Origin: Candidatus Didemnitutus sp.
Lineage (GTDB): Bacteria; Verrucomicrobiota; Verrucomicrobiia; Opitutales; Opitutaceae
DNA: 43,621 nucleotides
NCBI GenBank assembly: GCA_030681265.1
Contig: JAUXXD010000026.1
Coordinates: 1 to 43,621, forward strand
Direction: 5' to 3'
This document shows positions 18,062-25,932 of the stretch, piece by piece. A program made the translations under genes and the position numbers. A model generated the notes under the pieces. It had not been told where the DNA came from. It made no database searches and was given only the letters and a program-made list of their open reading frames with translations. How positions within the stretch are numbered: position 1 is the first letter of the stretch; the number at the start of each line of letters is the position of its first letter.

Positions 18062-18760
18062 ATGTGGCGTCGCCTCGACCAATGGCTCTCCAATCTCGGC
18101 TACTGTTCCCGCCGGGAGGCCCGCGGCTGGATGGACGACGAGCGCATCACGATCAACGGCCAACTCGCCGACGATCCGGGCGAACGTTGCGCGAGCACGG
18201 CGTTGCGCGTGGACGACGAACCGCTCGACCACCCCGACGGCCTGTTGCTCCTGATGAACAAACCGCTGGGCCGCGTCTGCTCGCACGAAGCGCGCGAAGG
18301 TCCGAACGTTTACGATTTGTTGCCCGCCCGTTGGCGGCGCCGCAACCCGCAGGTCACCACGATCGGTCGCCTCGACAAGGACACGAGCGGACTCTTGCTC
18401 CTCACGGACCAAAGCGCGCTCGTTCACCGGCTCACTTCGCCAAAACACAAGGTCGCGAAAATCTACCGCGCCACACTCAATCGCGATTTGCCCGCGGGAC
18501 TCGGCGAACTTTTCGCGAGCGGCACGCTCCTGCTCGAAGATGAAACCACGCCGTGCGCTCCGGCGGAGTTGCGTGTGCTCGGTCCGCGCGAAGCGGAACT
18601 CACGCTCACCGAAGGACGCTTCCATCAAGTCCGCCGCATGTTTGCCAGCCAAGGTTGTGAAGTTGTCACACTCGACCGCGTGCGCTTTGGTCACCTCGAA
18701 CTCGGCGACCTCGCGCTCGGCACGTGGCGCGACCTGCCGCTCGACACTTTTTCCACATGA
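18062..18760 (+). CDS. RsuA/RluB/RluE/RluF-family pseudouridine synthase
   Basis: The 232-residue protein starts at ATG 18062 (MWRRLDQWLSNLGYCSRREAR), which begins an S4 RNA-binding domain (about 1-60). The catalytic domain has LMNKPLGRVCS, the active-site Asp in TTIGRLDKDTSGLLLLT, then KIYRATLN and TEGRFHQVRRMFASQG, the markers of the RsuA family. It converts one uridine to pseudouridine in rRNA; whether it is 16S (RsuA) or 23S cannot be decided. Its TGA overlaps the next ATG (ATGA at 18757-18760), coupling it to the YhbY-type gene. Confidence 0.93.
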   Translation: MWRRLDQWLSNLGYCSRREARGWMDDERITINGQLADDPGERCASTALRVDDEPLDHPDGLLLLMNKPLGRVCSHEAREGPNVYDLLPARWRRRNPQVTTIGRLDKDTSGLLLLTDQSALVHRLTSPKHKVAKIYRATLNRDLPAGLGELFASGTLLLEDETTPCAPAELRVLGPREAELTLTEGRFHQVRRMFASQGCEVVTLDRVRFGHLELGDLALGTWRDLPLDTFST

Positions 18761-19059
18761 ATCCACTTCCTCTCCTCACCGGCGCGCAGCGCACCAAACT
18801 CCGCGGCCTCGGCCAAGTGCAACCCGACCACGTGTGGATGGGCCGCGATGGCGTCACGCCGACGTTCACCATCGAATTCAACCGGCAGATGGATGCACGC
18901 GAGTTGGTGAAACTGCGTTTTACTGGCGGACAGGATCGCAAAGTGCGCGCCGCGCTCACGACGGAAGTTGAAATGGCGAGCGCGTGTTTGTGCGTGGGTG
19001 CCGTGGGACACACGGCGTTGTTTTGGCGTCCGGGTCCCGACGGCGCGAAGTTGCTCTGA
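18757..19059 (+). CDS. yhbY: YhbY/CRS1-CRM-domain RNA-binding protein
   Basis: The 100-residue protein consists of a single CRM domain, the whole length of bacterial YhbY (about 97). Recognisable segments are LTGAQRTKLRGLGQVQPD, the GxxG-like loop MGRDGVT, FNRQMDARELVKLRF and CVGAVGHTALFWRPG near the end. YhbY binds pre-50S particles in bacteria; CRM domains bind RNA. Its start overlaps the stop of the pseudouridine synthase gene by four bases, so the pair is translationally coupled and probably works on the same ribosomal RNA. Confidence 0.9.
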   Translation: MNPLPLLTGAQRTKLRGLGQVQPDHVWMGRDGVTPTFTIEFNRQMDARELVKLRFTGGQDRKVRAALTTEVEMASACLCVGAVGHTALFWRPGPDGAKLL

Positions 19060-19094
19060 GCGAGATGAACGCGGCGGCACGGCGTGGTGCGCCG

Positions 19095-19129
19095 CAAAAA
19101 CAAAAACGCCGACTCGCAAAGAGTCGGCG
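19095..19129 (-). terminator. Rho-independent terminator after the secreted-protein gene
   Basis: Read on the minus strand, a perfect 9-bp stem (CGCCGACTC / GAGTCGGCG, 19129-19107, five-base loop) is followed by TTTTTGTTTTTG. It lies 74 bases after the stop of the gene at 19203-19823. On the plus strand no U-tract follows, so it acts on the minus strand. Confidence 0.85.
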
Positions 19130-19202
19130 CCTTGGCCGCGTTACCGGTGCTTGGCATTACTGACGCGCGGGAGCGGGCGGCACCACCACCGTCGCAAAAA
19201 AA

Positions 19203-19823
19203 TCACTTCACCTGCTTGCCGGCCTTCGCGCCTTGCGTGCGGTAGGCTTGCTGAATCGACGACTCGTAACTGCTTTCCAGTTCCGGATAAATCGCCATCG
19301 CGGCAGCAAGCGATTGTTGGAAACCGGCTTCCTTCGAGTGGTTGACGTGCAAATAAACCGCGTAGTCGGACAGGCTGTTGAACGAGAGCTCCGAGGTTTG
19401 CTTGATGTATTCGGGGCCTCCGAGCATCGCGAGCGCGGTGACTTCCTTGGTTTTCTTTTTCACCAAGCCGCTCGCAAAACCGCCGAAGGGGATTTTCGAC
19501 GCGACGGCGTTCGCGGCCGCATCGCCCGCCTTTTCGCCGACGATCTTGCTCGCGGCGACGTTGAAAACCTTGTTCGCCCACTCGGTAGTTTCGCCGTTGG
19601 CTTTGTAAGGCAGCAGATATTTTCCGGTCGATGAGGTGATCGGTTGCGGTGCTTCGAGCACGATCGTGTATTGTTGGTATTTATCGACGAGCTTCATGAC
19701 TTTGCCGATCAGCACTTGGGCCTTCACGACGTCGCCCATCGAATTCGATGAAAGGGCAATCACCGGCAGGGACAGGGCCGCGAACAACGCGGAGAGGGTA
19801 ACGATTTTCCAGAATGATTTCAT
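19203..19823 (-). CDS. Secreted protein of unknown function
   Basis: The 206-residue protein has a clear signal peptide (KIVTLSALFAALSLPVIALS, cleavage near residue 25) and no lipobox, so it is exported. I do not recognise a family. The mature part has an N-terminal helix (GDVVKAQVLIGKVMKLVDKY), a short beta-like part (YTIVLEAPQPI), an alanine-rich amphipathic middle (GEKAGDAAANAVASKIP) with a glycine patch (FGGFASG), and a helical C-terminus rich in Ser/Tyr/Glu. The gene stands alone: a palindrome lies about 100 bases upstream and a strong terminator follows, suggesting a separately controlled transcript. Confidence 0.82.
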   Translation of the reverse strand: MKSFWKIVTLSALFAALSLPVIALSSNSMGDVVKAQVLIGKVMKLVDKYQQYTIVLEAPQPITSSTGKYLLPYKANGETTEWANKVFNVAASKIVGEKAGDAAANAVASKIPFGGFASGLVKKKTKEVTALAMLGGPEYIKQTSELSFNSLSDYAVYLHVNHSKEAGFQQSLAAAMAIYPELESSYESSIQQAYRTQGAKAGKQVK

Positions 19824-19922
19824 GGTTGGGCGGGGTTAACGGTGACCGGACGGCGCGCAGCGGAGAAGTCGCGGGTCGCGGGTCGCAACGGAGATTCTAG
19901 CAAGCGCTGCTCCATCCGCCCA

Positions 19923-19938
19923 TACGCAGACCTGCGTA
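19923..19938. promoter_or_regulatory. Palindromic operator candidate
   Basis: TACGCAGACCTGCGTA is a perfect 7-bp inverted repeat (TACGCAG / CTGCGTA) with a two-base centre. It lies in the 136-base gap, about 100 bases upstream of the secreted-protein start at 19823 and 22 bases after the TonB-like stop. The size and dyad symmetry fit a site for a dimeric helix-turn-helix regulator, for example of the LuxR/FixJ type. That assignment is inference. Confidence 0.4.
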
Positions 19939-19959
19939 GGCGCGACCGGCGCGGCGCAC

Positions 19960-20757
19960 TCAGTCGCTATCCAGCAACGTAAACGAAATCGGCACACGCA
20001 CCCGCGTGTTCACCTTGCGACCGGTCTTCACGCCGGGGCGAAACTTCCATTTGCTCACGCCGAGGAGCGCCGCTTCCTCAAAGCCACGATGCGTCGAACT
20101 CACCACCATCGGCAGCACGACATCACCATTGGAATCGACAATGAATTCCACCACCACTTCCGCGTGCGCGATTTCTTTGCGCAACGCATAGGGAAATACT
20201 GGTGACGGTTGCAACAAAGGCACCGGCTGCCGATCGAGTTGTTTGATCTCAAAAATGTGTCCCATCTTTGAGAGGTTTTTGTCGCGGCCGATGTTGACCG
20301 GTATCTGCGTAATTTTTGCCGCACCCAGATTGCTCGTCACCTCGGGCACATATTGCAGCGGCTGGACGAACGTGCTCACCGTCACCGCCGAAGGCATATC
20401 CAGCAACTGCGGCACCGCCACCGCCGGCGGCGCCTCATCCGCGTCGGACAGGTCTGCGACTTGATCCGGTGGTTCTTCATCGAGCGGCGGCATGACGATT
20501 TGGATAAATTCCATAGATTGCACCGGTGCGGCGCGAACGGTTTCGGGCCGGTAATCCAGTCCCCAAAAAAACGCACCGTGCAACGCCACCGACCCCAACA
20601 TGCCGAGGAAGATATTCACGCGTTGGCGCGGGATGCCGTCGTAGCGCCACGATCCGGTCGCCTCGCTCGCGCCACTGCGCTTCTTCGGCCAAAGCCGCGC
20701 CTCAGACGCGCGCGCTGCTCGATCAGACGTGACCTCCCCATTACCCAGGTCGATCAT
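19960..20757 (-). CDS. TonB-like energy transducer / periplasmic-spanning protein
   Basis: The 265-residue protein starts at ATG 20757 (MIDLGNGEV). After a 50-residue cytoplasmic part comes one membrane helix (FLGMLGSVALHGAFFWGL, about 60-78). An acidic, Pro-containing periplasmic stretch follows (PPLDEEPPDQVADLSDADEAPPAV), and then a C-terminal TonB domain (about 180-262) with SPVFPYALRKEIAHAEVVVEFIVDSNG and FEEAALLGVSKWKFRPG. TonB-type proteins pass proton-motive-force energy from ExbB/ExbD to outer-membrane receptors. No exbB/exbD is adjacent, and the periplasmic linker lacks long Pro-Lys/Pro-Glu repeats, so a structural or accessory role is also possible. It is divergent from rsgA. Confidence 0.85.
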   Translation of the reverse strand: MIDLGNGEVTSDRAARASEARLWPKKRSGASEATGSWRYDGIPRQRVNIFLGMLGSVALHGAFFWGLDYRPETVRAAPVQSMEFIQIVMPPLDEEPPDQVADLSDADEAPPAVAVPQLLDMPSAVTVSTFVQPLQYVPEVTSNLGAAKITQIPVNIGRDKNLSKMGHIFEIKQLDRQPVPLLQPSPVFPYALRKEIAHAEVVVEFIVDSNGDVVLPMVVSSTHRGFEEAALLGVSKWKFRPGVKTGRKVNTRVRVPISFTLLDSD

Positions 20758-20784
20758 AATGCCTATATTACGCCTAGTCGTGCC

Positions 20785-20817
20785 GCGCACCCCTGCATGG
20801 GTTGCCCAAGGGTGCGC
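20785..20817. repeat. Inverted repeat between the TonB-like gene and rsgA
   Basis: GCGCACCC (20785-20792) and GGGTGCGC (20810-20817) are a perfect 8-bp inverted repeat. The 17-base loop itself holds TGGG/CCCA. It lies in the divergent promoter region, 66 bases before the rsgA start. It could be an operator or an RNA hairpin in an rsgA leader; no U-tract follows on either strand. Confidence 0.4.
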
Positions 20818-20882
20818 ATGCCTTGCGCCACCCGCAAGTGCGCCATTGCACCGCGGGCGCTCCTCCTGCCACCCTCGCCGCC

Positions 20883-21965
20883 ATGACCCTCGCCGACCTC
20901 GGCTGGACCGACACCCTCGCGACCGCCTTCGCGCCCTACGCGGCCGACGGGCTGCTGCCTGCGCGCGTGACGCTCCAATTAAAAGGCTTCTGGGAAGTCA
21001 CGCAGCCCGACGAGGCGCGCCTCGCGGATTGCACCGGCAATTTTCTCAACGAAACCACCGCCACCTCCGACATGCCTGCCGTCGGCGATTGGGTCGCGAT
21101 CATGCCGCTCCCCGGCGACCCGACCCGCGCACAAATCCACGCCGTGTTGCCGCGCCGCACCAAATTTTCCCGCAAGGCCGCCGGCGTGCAGGAGATCGAG
21201 CAAATCGTCGCCGCCAACATCGACACCGTGTTTCTCGTCAGTTCGCTCGACGGTAATTTCAACCTCCGCCGCATCGAACGCTACCTCTCCGCCGCGCGCG
21301 CCAGCGGAGCGGAACCCGTCGTCGTCCTCAACAAATCCGATCTCACGCCGGCCGAAGTTGCCGACCGCCGCGCCGAGGTGGAAGTGATCGCGCGCGGCAT
21401 CCCCGTCATCGTCACCAGCGCCGTAAAACGCGGCGGCCTCAAGGCCCTGCAACCGTGGCTCCGCCCGCAAACCACCGTGGCCTTCCTCGGTTCCTCCGGC
21501 GTCGGCAAATCGACGTTGATCAACGAAATCGTCGGCGAAGAGGTGTTGTTCACCCAGGAAGTGCGCAACATCGACGGCAAGGGCCGCCACACCACGACGC
21601 AACGCGAACTCATTCTCTCGCCGGATGGCGTGCTCATCATCGACACGCCCGGCATGCGCGAACTCCAACCGTGGCAAGCCGACGAGTCGGTCGACGATGT
21701 CTTCGCCGACCTGAAGGAGTTGTCGCTCCGCTGCAAATTCACCAACTGCTCGCACACCACCGAACCCGGCTGCGTCATCGTGCCCGCGCTCGCCGACGGC
21801 ACGCTCGAACGCGCCCGCTGGAACAGTTACCAACGTCTCCTGCGCGAGATGGCCTTCGAAGTTCGCCGCACCGACCGCCGCGCCTCACAAAAAGGCAAAT
21901 CCGTCTGGAAAAAACAGACGAAAGAAATGCGCCAGCGCGTAGAGGAAAAACGCGGTGACGACTGA
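20883..21965 (+). CDS. rsgA: Small ribosomal subunit biogenesis GTPase RsgA
   Basis: The 360-residue protein starts at ATG 20883 (MTLADLGWTDTLATAF). The GTPase motifs are in the circularly permuted order typical of RsgA/YjeQ: G4 LNKSDLT first, then G1 GSSGVGKS (203-210), a switch region KGRHTTTQRELI and G3 DTPGMREL. An OB-fold precedes it (DCTGNFLNETT, VGDWVAIMP), and a zinc finger follows (CKFTNCSHTTEPGC). RsgA checks late 30S assembly at the decoding site and releases on GTP hydrolysis. The basic C-terminal tail (KKQTKEMRQRVEEKRG) is usual. It is followed by a long intergenic repeat, not another coupled gene. Confidence 0.96.
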   Translation: MTLADLGWTDTLATAFAPYAADGLLPARVTLQLKGFWEVTQPDEARLADCTGNFLNETTATSDMPAVGDWVAIMPLPGDPTRAQIHAVLPRRTKFSRKAAGVQEIEQIVAANIDTVFLVSSLDGNFNLRRIERYLSAARASGAEPVVVLNKSDLTPAEVADRRAEVEVIARGIPVIVTSAVKRGGLKALQPWLRPQTTVAFLGSSGVGKSTLINEIVGEEVLFTQEVRNIDGKGRHTTTQRELILSPDGVLIIDTPGMRELQPWQADESVDDVFADLKELSLRCKFTNCSHTTEPGCVIVPALADGTLERARWNSYQRLLREMAFEVRRTDRRASQKGKSVWKKQTKEMRQRVEEKRGDD

Positions 21966-21994
21966 GTCGAGTCAAGCTGCGCGCAGCCGCAGAG

Positions 21995-22309
21995 CCAAAC
22001 CGGTTGCCCGCGAAAAACACGAAAGGGCACGAAAGCGAATGACGGCGGGCTAATTCCGAATGTCGAATGACGAATGACGAACAGGGCGGAGCGGGTGAGC
22101 TGTGGCTGGATTTGCGACGCGGCTTAGCTCGTCACTCATCACTCTCCTCTCGTCCCTGCCTTTTCGATTTGGTGTCTATTCGTGTCCATTCGTGGTTTCT
22201 CATTTCTTGATTCGGAAAACAGGCCGATCCGAAATCAGAGTTTGAACCACCGCCGCAACTCCGCCTTTCTCGCACCAGCGGGCCAAGCCAGCCGTAGGCA
22301 TAATACGGA
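21995..22309. repeat. Long dispersed repeat, copy 1
   Basis: This ~315-base non-coding segment fills most of the 376-base gap between rsgA and the lipoprotein gene. It is nearly identical, over its whole length, to 23502-23815 in the same orientation (offset 1506-1507). It includes short internal iterations (CGAATGACGAATGACGAAC) and GTGTCTATTCGTGTCCATTC. It ends with GGCCAAGCCAGCCGTAGGC just before the downstream gene. No protein in it looks real. Confidence 0.93.
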
Positions 22310-22341
22310 ATACTAGGTATACTGAATCAATCTGAACAATT

Positions 22342-23061
22342 ATGTATCGACTAGCCGCAGTCTCTATCTTTCTGCTCGCGCTACTATCTGGGTGCGTCGC
22401 TCCACCGGCACGGCCACGCATCGACAATATCCCAATGTATGGCCAGCCGAGCATCACTCGGCCTGATTTTTTGCAAAAGGCCGATGCCGATTTCATCCTA
22501 AATGCATCGTCTGCTTTCGGCGGAGACCGGCAAGCTGCTAGCCGCGAATGGGCGGGGCAGGCCTCTCGGTTTCTTGCGCAGGGCAATCTAGACTTTGCCA
22601 TGCGTCGCTACAATCAGGCCTGGTTGCTTGATGACACCAATTACGAAGTTTATTGGGGATTCGCGCGCGTAGGAGTGGAGTCGGACAATTTCGAAACTGG
22701 CGTAAAATTCATGAAGCAAGCGGTCGAGTTGTGCCGCGACGATTTCCAGTTACCAGCCGTTTACTCCGATCTCGGCGTCGCTTTTTCGTTTTTAGCCAAC
22801 TCCGTTCCACACGAACGCGCTTCGGAAAGATCCGCCGCTTTTGCTTCGGCCAATGACGCCTTCGCCAAGAGCATCGCGCTATCCCCGAAATACGCTAACG
22901 CTTGGCGGCGATGGAGCATATCTCTCGCCATGGAGCGAAAGTATTCCGAGGCCGCAGAAAAGGCGCAGCGCGCAAAAGAGATGGGGGCGCCGCCACTCCC
23001 GCCAAAACTGGCAAAGGAAATTGAAGATGCGGTCGCGCTCACATATGGCGCGCAAAAGTAG
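22342..23061 (+). CDS. TPR-containing lipoprotein
   Basis: The 239-residue protein has a lipoprotein signal peptide: AAVSIFLLALLSGC with Cys19 as the lipidation site. Repeated helical segments at about 75-150 and 175-235 look like tetratricopeptide repeats: ASRFLAQGNLDFAMRRYNQAWLLDDTNYEVYWGFARVG, and AFAKSIALSPKYANAWRRWSISLAMERKYSEAAEKAQRA. TPR lipoproteins usually act as envelope scaffolds; the partner here is unknown. Codon use and base composition are noticeably less GC-rich than in the neighbouring genes. The gene lies between the two copies of the long repeat, so it may have arrived with the repeat unit. Confidence 0.85.
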   Translation: MYRLAAVSIFLLALLSGCVAPPARPRIDNIPMYGQPSITRPDFLQKADADFILNASSAFGGDRQAASREWAGQASRFLAQGNLDFAMRRYNQAWLLDDTNYEVYWGFARVGVESDNFETGVKFMKQAVELCRDDFQLPAVYSDLGVAFSFLANSVPHERASERSAAFASANDAFAKSIALSPKYANAWRRWSISLAMERKYSEAAEKAQRAKEMGAPPLPPKLAKEIEDAVALTYGAQK

Positions 23062-23132
23062 CACAAACATCCCTAAGGACTATGCGGTTTGATGTTCTGC
23101 GTCTTCGCTAAGTTCATTCGAGTATCCGCATA

Positions 23133-23549
23133 ATGGCTCCGACACTTCCGGCATCGCGCAAGAAAGTGCTGTTGGTTTGTGCACAAAACAAAATCCGCAG
23201 CTACACCGCCGAGAAAATGTTAGCGGGTTCGCCGCTCTACGACGTGCGGTCACGCGGAGTCTCGAACGTCGCGCGCATCAAACTCACCGCCGGTGATCTC
23301 GGTTGGGCCGACTTGATTTTTGTGATGGAGAAAAACCACAAAGAGCGCATCGCCCGCAAATTTTCCGCCGCGGTCACCGGCAAGCGCATTGTGTGCCTCT
23401 TCATCGAAGACATCTACCAGCCGATGGAAGCATCCCTGCTCGCCGAACTCCGCCGCAAACTCGCCCCGCACCTCGACCTCCCCGAAATTGCCGAACCGGA
23501 TCCAAACCGGTTGCCCACGAAACCCACGAAAAGGCACGAAACGGAATGA
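23133..23549 (+). CDS. Low-molecular-weight protein tyrosine phosphatase-like protein
   Basis: The 138-residue protein is short and cytoplasmic. The P-loop VLLVCAQNKIRSYTAEKML holds the CX5R(S/T) signature of tyrosine phosphatases (C16, R22). DLIFVMEKNHKERIARKF and a Gly/Val-rich middle follow, and FIEDIYQPME may carry the general acid region. It resembles the small predicted phosphatases of the COG4551 type more than classical LMW-PTPs, whose DPY acid loop is not clear. The last residues (PNRLPTKPTKRHETE) are encoded by the start of the second long repeat, so the natural C-terminus may have been replaced. Activity is inferred. Confidence 0.82.
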   Translation: MAPTLPASRKKVLLVCAQNKIRSYTAEKMLAGSPLYDVRSRGVSNVARIKLTAGDLGWADLIFVMEKNHKERIARKFSAAVTGKRIVCLFIEDIYQPMEASLLAELRRKLAPHLDLPEIAEPDPNRLPTKPTKRHETE

Positions 23550-23815
23550 CGGCGGGCTAATTCCGAATGTCGCATGACGAATGACGCACAGGGCGGAGCG
23601 GGTGAGCTGTGGCTGGATTTGCGACGCGGCTTAGCTCGTCACTCATCACTCTCCTCTCGTCCCTGCCTTTTTCGATTTGGTGTCCATTGGTGTCCATTCG
23701 CGGCTTCTCATTTTGAGCCGCAAAACACGCCGATCCGAAATCAGAGTTTGAACCACCGCCGCAACTCTGCCTTCCTCGCACCAGCGGGCCAAGCCAGCCG
23801 TAGGCTTTATACGGA
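23502..23815. repeat. Long dispersed repeat, copy 2
   Basis: This ~314-base segment is nearly identical to 21995-22309. It begins inside the 3' end of the phosphatase-like gene and contributes its last codons and stop. It ends 26 bases before the next ATG. Differences between the copies are scattered single substitutions and one- to few-base indels, as expected for drifted copies of one element. Confidence 0.93.
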
Positions 23816-23841
23816 CTTTAGAAACTATTACTCGGCAAACG

Positions 23842-24318
23842 ATGAAACCCCTGCGCGAAGTCAGCTACAAGAACCACAAATGGCATTGTCGATTAGAGTT
23901 CTTCCCCGAACGGATTGAATACGAATGGGACAAGTGGGGCTTTGGCGTGGAAAAAAACCGCAAGGTGATAATGCGCGATGCCTTGTCTCCATATCTATCG
24001 GAAGGAAATGCAGTTGGTGCGTATATGGCATCACCGCTGATCAGGGGAGGATTGTTCGCCACGCTAGCCGTCTTCTCGCTGACCTTGCTCCCGACCCCGT
24101 GGCACTACCTTGGATATTTTTTCATCGCGAGCACCGTGCTGTCCCTCTCATTCGCGCTGAGACGGATTGGCACCACCCACTGGCTGAGCATCCTGAAGAA
24201 AGATGGCGATGTCGCCGTAGGCGTGCACGTGACAAAGTGGTCTCAAACCGAACGGGATGAGTTCAAGGAGTTTTACCGCAAGTGGGCAGAGCCAGAGAAA
24301 GTCGGCGCGAGCGACTAG
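23842..24318 (+). CDS. Small membrane protein of unknown function
   Basis: The 158-residue protein has an N-terminal soluble part (1-60) rich in aromatic and charged residues (KWHCRLEFFPERIEYEWDKW). Two hydrophobic helices follow at about 66-86 and 90-108 (GGLFATLAVFSLTLLP; YLGYFFIASTVLSLSFAL), and then a second soluble part (LSILKKDGDVAVGVHVTKW). The beginning and end look like two halves of a beta-rich domain split by a membrane hairpin. I do not recognise a family. It starts directly after the second long repeat. Confidence 0.75.
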   Translation: MKPLREVSYKNHKWHCRLEFFPERIEYEWDKWGFGVEKNRKVIMRDALSPYLSEGNAVGAYMASPLIRGGLFATLAVFSLTLLPTPWHYLGYFFIASTVLSLSFALRRIGTTHWLSILKKDGDVAVGVHVTKWSQTERDEFKEFYRKWAEPEKVGASD

Positions 24319-24456
24319 CGGCGTAATATGCAAGATTGGTGCCGCTCTGCGTGGTCCGCACGATCAACCCGTGGCCCTGAACTCTACCAGCCACTTGCCA
24401 CCTCGATTCATCGCTCCCAGCGTTGACGCCTTGCGGTGATGTTCTAGGGTGCGGGC

Positions 24457-25287
24457 ATGTTCACGATTATCGGAGCTGATGGTAAGGAATACGGGCCGGT
24501 TTCGACCGACCAATTGCGGGAATGGATCGCCAGCGGTCGGGCCAACGCCCAAACGCAATGCCGGCGCGACGGCGAATCCGCGTGGAGCACCCTGGGCTCG
24601 TTGCCCGAGTTCACCGCCGCGTTCTCCTCGCCGCCACCGCGCGCCGAACAACAAACCGGCAACGGCAAGTCGGTCGATCCCGAGGCCTACGCCGCGCGCC
24701 TCATCGCGCGCAACGCCTCCTTCGATTTCGGCGCGGCACTGACGCGTTCGTGGGAACTGTTGCTGGCGAATTTCTGGCCGCTCGTCGGCGTGACGTTTGT
24801 GCTGACTCTGATCACCGCCGCCCTCAATTGCATCCCGCTCGTCGGCCTTCTCGCCAACGGCATCTTCATCGGCGGTCTCCAGTATTACTACCTCAAGCGG
24901 CTGCGCGGCCAAGCGGCGGAGATCGGCGACTGCTTCATCGGCTTCAACGTCCTCACGGCGGCGCTCATCATCGGTAGTTTACTCGTGTCGGTGTTCTCCA
25001 TCGTCGGTCTCTTCTTCCTCATTATCCCCGGCATTTACCTCATCATCGCCTACCAATTCACTTTCCTGCTAATCATCGATCACCGACTGGAATTCTGGTC
25101 GGCCATGGAAGTGAGCCGCCGCGTCATCACGCGCAACTGGTTCTGGATGCTCCTGCTCGTGATCGTCGGCACGCTCCTCTCCGGTCTCGGCGTCATCGTG
25201 TTCTTCATCGGCTACATTTTCACCGCGCCGATTTTGCACGGCATGGTGGTGTCGGCCTACGAGCAACTCGTCGGACGTCCCGACTGA
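24457..25287 (+). CDS. GYF_2 (DUF4339) domain membrane protein
   Basis: The 276-residue protein starts with a GYF_2/DUF4339 domain (1-50: MFTIIGADGKEYGPVSTDQL, REWIASGRANAQTQCRRDGE, W). This fold probably binds peptides. From about 85 it has a membrane domain of four to five helices (LANFWPLVGVTFVLTLITAA, LVSVFSIVGLFFLIIPGIYL, FWMLLLVIVGTLLSGLGVIV) like the DUF975 or glycerophosphodiester-phosphodiesterase membrane families. Such combinations are common in Verrucomicrobia and related phyla and have no established function. It converges with the DoxX gene. Confidence 0.85.
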   Translation: MFTIIGADGKEYGPVSTDQLREWIASGRANAQTQCRRDGESAWSTLGSLPEFTAAFSSPPPRAEQQTGNGKSVDPEAYAARLIARNASFDFGAALTRSWELLLANFWPLVGVTFVLTLITAALNCIPLVGLLANGIFIGGLQYYYLKRLRGQAAEIGDCFIGFNVLTAALIIGSLLVSVFSIVGLFFLIIPGIYLIIAYQFTFLLIIDHRLEFWSAMEVSRRVITRNWFWMLLLVIVGTLLSGLGVIVFFIGYIFTAPILHGMVVSAYEQLVGRPD

Positions 25288-25307
25288 ACTACGCTTTGAA
25301 AACGGAA

Positions 25308-25335
25308 TTGCCGCTCCCACACACAGGAGCGGCAA
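25308..25335. terminator. Hairpin between convergent genes
   Basis: TTGCCGCTCC (25308-25317) and GGAGCGGCAA (25326-25335) form a perfect 10-bp stem with loop CACACACA. It lies between the convergent GYF_2 and DoxX genes, 20 bases after the former's stop and 14 after the latter's. U-tracts are weak on both strands (TTCCGTTTTC on the minus strand), so termination is probable but not certain. Confidence 0.55.
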
Positions 25336-25348
25336 CGACCGCGGACGG

Positions 25349-25825
25349 TCACTGACTGGAGCCCGCGCGAGCGCGACGCTGTTGCCAGAAATAATCGAGC
25401 GACCACTTCCCCGGCCCGAACGCCAACACGAGCGCGGAAACCAGCAGGAAGAGAAACGGCGCGGCTTCGGTGAAATTGTCGGGTTTGCTGAAGAGCGTGC
25501 GCACCGCCTCGTTGTCGGCGGTGAAGTAGGCGACGAGCATCGTGAAAATCAACGGCACCGATACGGGCCGTGCGAACAAGCCGAGTGCGAGCAACAGTCC
25601 GCCGCCCGCTTCCGTCGCACCGGCGAGCAAGGCATTGAGCTTCGGCAACGGAATATCCAACGACGCAAAAAATCCCGCCGTGCGGTCGAGATTCATCAAC
25701 TTGCCCCAACCCGTCTGGGCAAACGACCAGCCCCAATAAACCCGAAGCACAAACAGCAGCGGCGCTTGGAGCGCAGCCGCGCAGGCATCGAATTTTTCGC
25801 AAAAGGGTTGGAATCGAGTAAGCAT
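25349..25825 (-). CDS. DoxX-family membrane protein of the bufferin-like operon (BufD/HvfD type)
   Basis: The 158-residue protein starts at ATG 25825 (MLTRFQPF). It has four hydrophobic helices and the DoxX signature: LRVYWGWSFAQTGWGKLMNL, FFASLDIPLPKLNALLAGATEAGGGLLLALGLF, and VPLIFTMLVAYFTAD. DoxX-family proteins occur as the fourth gene of bufferin/Hvf operons (BufD, HvfD). The three genes upstream on the same strand are precursor, DUF692 and DUF2063, so it fits that position. Its exact job is unknown; the family is a small quinone-linked or redox-associated membrane fold. The gap of 107 bases to the DUF2063 gene leaves open a second promoter. Confidence 0.85.
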   Translation of the reverse strand: MLTRFQPFCEKFDACAAALQAPLLFVLRVYWGWSFAQTGWGKLMNLDRTAGFFASLDIPLPKLNALLAGATEAGGGLLLALGLFARPVSVPLIFTMLVAYFTADNEAVRTLFSKPDNFTEAAPFLFLLVSALVLAFGPGKWSLDYFWQQRRARAGSSQ

Positions 25826-25932
25826 AATCGGAGGGGTAATTGTGGAGCACTGAGGCGGCGCCGCGATGGCCGCACCTACACAGATAAGAGCCGCGCACCC
25901 GCAAAATATTCCCGCCCACTCCCCACTACTCA

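Noticed and set aside
17954-18766. N-terminal extension of the alpha/beta hydrolase across the pseudouridine synthase gene
   Set aside because: The opposite strand is clearly coding. ATG 17953 gives a normal membrane-anchor start.
23557-23781. 74-codon frame inside the second long repeat
   Set aside because: The sequence is repeat-derived, its counterpart in copy 1 is not kept open, and it has no protein features.
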